Origin: a bacterium
Lineage (GTDB): Bacteria; Patescibacteriota; UBA1384; JAMDBS01; DAOVQR01
DNA length: 6,352 nucleotides
Assembly (NCBI GenBank): GCA_030628575.1
Contig: DAOVQR010000044.1
Span: forward strand, 1 to 6,352
Direction: 5' to 3'
The translations under genes were made by a program, and so were the position numbers. Positions 5,576 to 6,352 of the stretch are shown here, one piece after another. Numbering within the stretch: the first letter of the stretch is position 1; every line of letters starts with the position of its first letter. A model generated the notes under the pieces. That model was not told where the DNA came from. It saw only the letters and a program-made list of their open reading frames with translations, and did not search any database.

Positions 5576-5719
5576 CACAGAATTACACACCCATTTAGCG
5601 TAAATTTGTGTGATAAGACGATAAACGATATTTAGAGCAAATGATATAACAATTAGAATAAATTTGTTAGGAGTATAACAAGTATTTGTGTAGATTTGTG
5701 TGCTCCACAAGGAGCTTAT
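5576..5719 (+). other. rpsF-ssb spacer with TTTGTGT repeats and RBS hairpins
   Basis: No gene is supported in this 144-base spacer. TTTGTGT(G/A) occurs at 5605-5612, 5685-5692 and 5695-5702, the last two exactly 10 bases apart. CACAC (5586-5590) faces GTGTG (5608-5612). A small TGTTA/TAACA hairpin around 5665-5680 encloses a second AGGAG. Confidence 0.5.
5702..5715 (+). promoter_or_regulatory. Hairpin covering the ssb ribosome binding site
   Basis: GCTCC (5702-5706) pairs perfectly with GGAGC (5711-5715) over the loop ACAA. The right arm contains the ssb ribosome binding site AAGGAG (5709-5714), which lies 5 bases before the ATG at 5720. In the folded state the site is closed, which could lower ssb translation relative to rpsF. 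Confidence 0.55.
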
Positions 5720-6193
5720 ATGATAGATTTTAATCAAGCAATAATTATGGGAAATGTAACTCGTGATCTTGAACTTCGCTATACACCAAATGGTCAAGCT
5801 GTAACTTCATTTTCAGTGGCAACAAATAGACGCTGGACAAATAAAGAAACTCAGCAGCAACAAGAATCAACGGAATTTCATAATATTGTGGCATGGGGCA
5901 AATTAGCAGAGATTTGCAATCAGATTTTATATAAAGGCAGAAAGGTATTAGTTTCCGGCCGATTGCAAACCAGAAATTGGGAAGGTCAAGATGGAATTAA
6001 GCGATATTCTACAGAAATTATTGCAGATCATATATCAGCTACTGGGGCACCAAAATCTCCGGGTGAATCTCAAGTAGAATCATCTACCACGGAAAAAGCA
6101 AAAACAGATGTTCCTCCTAAAAATGAACAGAAACCTGATGAAAAACCTATAAAAAAAGATGAAGAAATTAATTTAGATGATATACCTTTTTAG
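5720..6193 (+). CDS. ssb: Single-stranded DNA-binding protein
   Basis: SSB coats single-stranded DNA in replication, repair and recombination and recruits partners through its C-terminal tip. From the ATG at 5720 the protein has 157 residues. The OB fold covers residues 1-110: IIMGNVTRDLELRYTPNGQ (8-26), VTSFSVATNRRW (28-39), EFHNIVAWGKLAEIC (52-66), KGRKVLVSGRLQTRNW (72-87) and STEIIADHI (97-105). W39, F53, W59 and W87 are candidates for DNA stacking. A flexible polar linker (111-148) leads to the conserved acidic tip DDIPF. The frame could be extended to a TTG at 5696, but AAGGAG 5 bases before the ATG at 5720 and the family's usual start decide for 5720. It lies between rpsF and rpsR, a classic arrangement. 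Confidence 0.97.
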   Translation: MIDFNQAIIMGNVTRDLELRYTPNGQAVTSFSVATNRRWTNKETQQQQESTEFHNIVAWGKLAEICNQILYKGRKVLVSGRLQTRNWEGQDGIKRYSTEIIADHISATGAPKSPGESQVESSTTEKAKTDVPPKNEQKPDEKPIKKDEEINLDDIPF

Positions 6194-6208
6194 CTAAAAG
6201 CTAAAAAG
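6186..6208 (+). repeat. Inverted repeat over the ssb stop codon
   Basis: CTTTTTAGCT (6186-6195) and AGCTAAAAAG (6199-6208) are perfect inverted arms with a three-base loop AAA; the left arm includes the TAG stop at 6191-6193. The stem is mostly A-T and no immediate T run follows, so it is a weak attenuator at best. It may protect or separate the upstream message from rpsR. Confidence 0.6.
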
Positions 6209-6303
6209 AAATTTATAATTTATAATTTTTAATTTTTATTCAATTAATTAAATATCAAATTTCAAATTATTAAATATTAGATATTAGTTAAAATTAGTTA
6301 TTA
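6209..6303. other. A/T-word spacer between ssb and rpsR
   Basis: This stretch consists of overlapping A/T words (AATTTATAATTTATAATTTT, TTAAATATTAGATATTAG) like those at 1622-1690. No gene is seen. A spacer this long inside the operon may reflect insertion of a low-complexity repeat. Confidence 0.45.
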
Positions 6304-6313
6304 GCGAGGTGAT

Positions 6314-6352
6314 ATGAATCGACCATGTAATTTTTGCAAAAAAAATATTCAA
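6314..6352 (+). CDS. rpsR: 30S ribosomal protein S18 (bS18), 5' end only
   Basis: Thirteen codons are visible before the right edge: MNRPCNFCKKNIQ. The CxxC pair (C5 and C8) followed by basic residues and an isoleucine matches the start of zinc-type S18 (as in CYFC...I). Position directly behind rpsF and ssb supports the call strongly. GAGGTGAT at 6305-6312 is a near-perfect ribosome binding site close to the ATG. S18 binds next to S6 on the 30S platform. Confidence 0.85.
   Translation, partial: MNRPCNFCKKNIQ

Noticed and set aside
5696..5719. TTG at 5696 as start of ssb
   Set aside because: The ATG at 5720 has AAGGAG at 5 bases and gives the family's usual N-terminus; the added residues would be encoded by the ribosome binding site itself.
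5561..5797. 78-codon open frame on the minus strand across the rpsF-ssb spacer
   Set aside because: It overlaps the conserved ssb start antisense and has no family resemblance or start signals.

Overview
The window looks like a piece of a very AT-rich genome of a Patescibacteria (Candidate Phyla Radiation, CPR) bacterium. The reasons are the protein families (a CPR-style HExxH protein, a GrpB-like protein of the GLGGKG type, a SWEET-like small membrane protein), short lysine-rich proteins, A/T-word spacers and repeat-derived peptides inserted in genes. This assignment is inference from sequence style, not from a marker tree.

Left part (1-930, minus strand): a Panacea/SocA-like (DUF4065) gene enters from the left edge, with its start at 376. 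Upstream of it on the same strand is a GrpB-family gene broken by at least two frame changes. Neither is visible as one long open frame.

Middle (918-4510, plus strand): a seven-helix membrane protein with an internal repeat like PQ-loop/SWEET carriers. Then comes a promoter followed by an 11-codon reading frame that resembles the first eight residues of YchF. Next is a 475-residue protein with HEERH and a later glutamate (zinc-peptidase-like), and directly behind it a full-length but unusual ychF. This YchF seems to lack most of its coiled-coil arm and carries two repeat-derived insertions. Behind it lies a repeat-like segment and then a second, diverged copy of the last 20 YchF codons. The 5' and 3' scraps on either side of the HExxH-ychF pair suggest that an older ychF was disrupted or replaced here by an incoming segment.

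Right part (4539-6352, plus strand): a 55-codon remnant of an AlkD-type DNA glycosylase gene, a nested palindrome, and then the conserved operon rpsF - ssb - rpsR (S6, single-stranded DNA-binding protein, S18; S18 is cut by the right edge). A TTGACA promoter and an approximately 200-base leader with two G/C-rich hairpins precede rpsF. A hairpin covers the ssb ribosome binding site, and an inverted repeat spans the ssb stop codon. S6 and S18 act as a pair in the 30S platform, and in many bacteria regulate this operon through the leader.

Overall, a conserved ribosomal/replication operon sits beside a decaying accessory region with four gene remnants (grpB, ychF 5', ychF 3', alkD) and several repeat types. 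I saw no tRNA, rRNA, CRISPR array or transposase gene.
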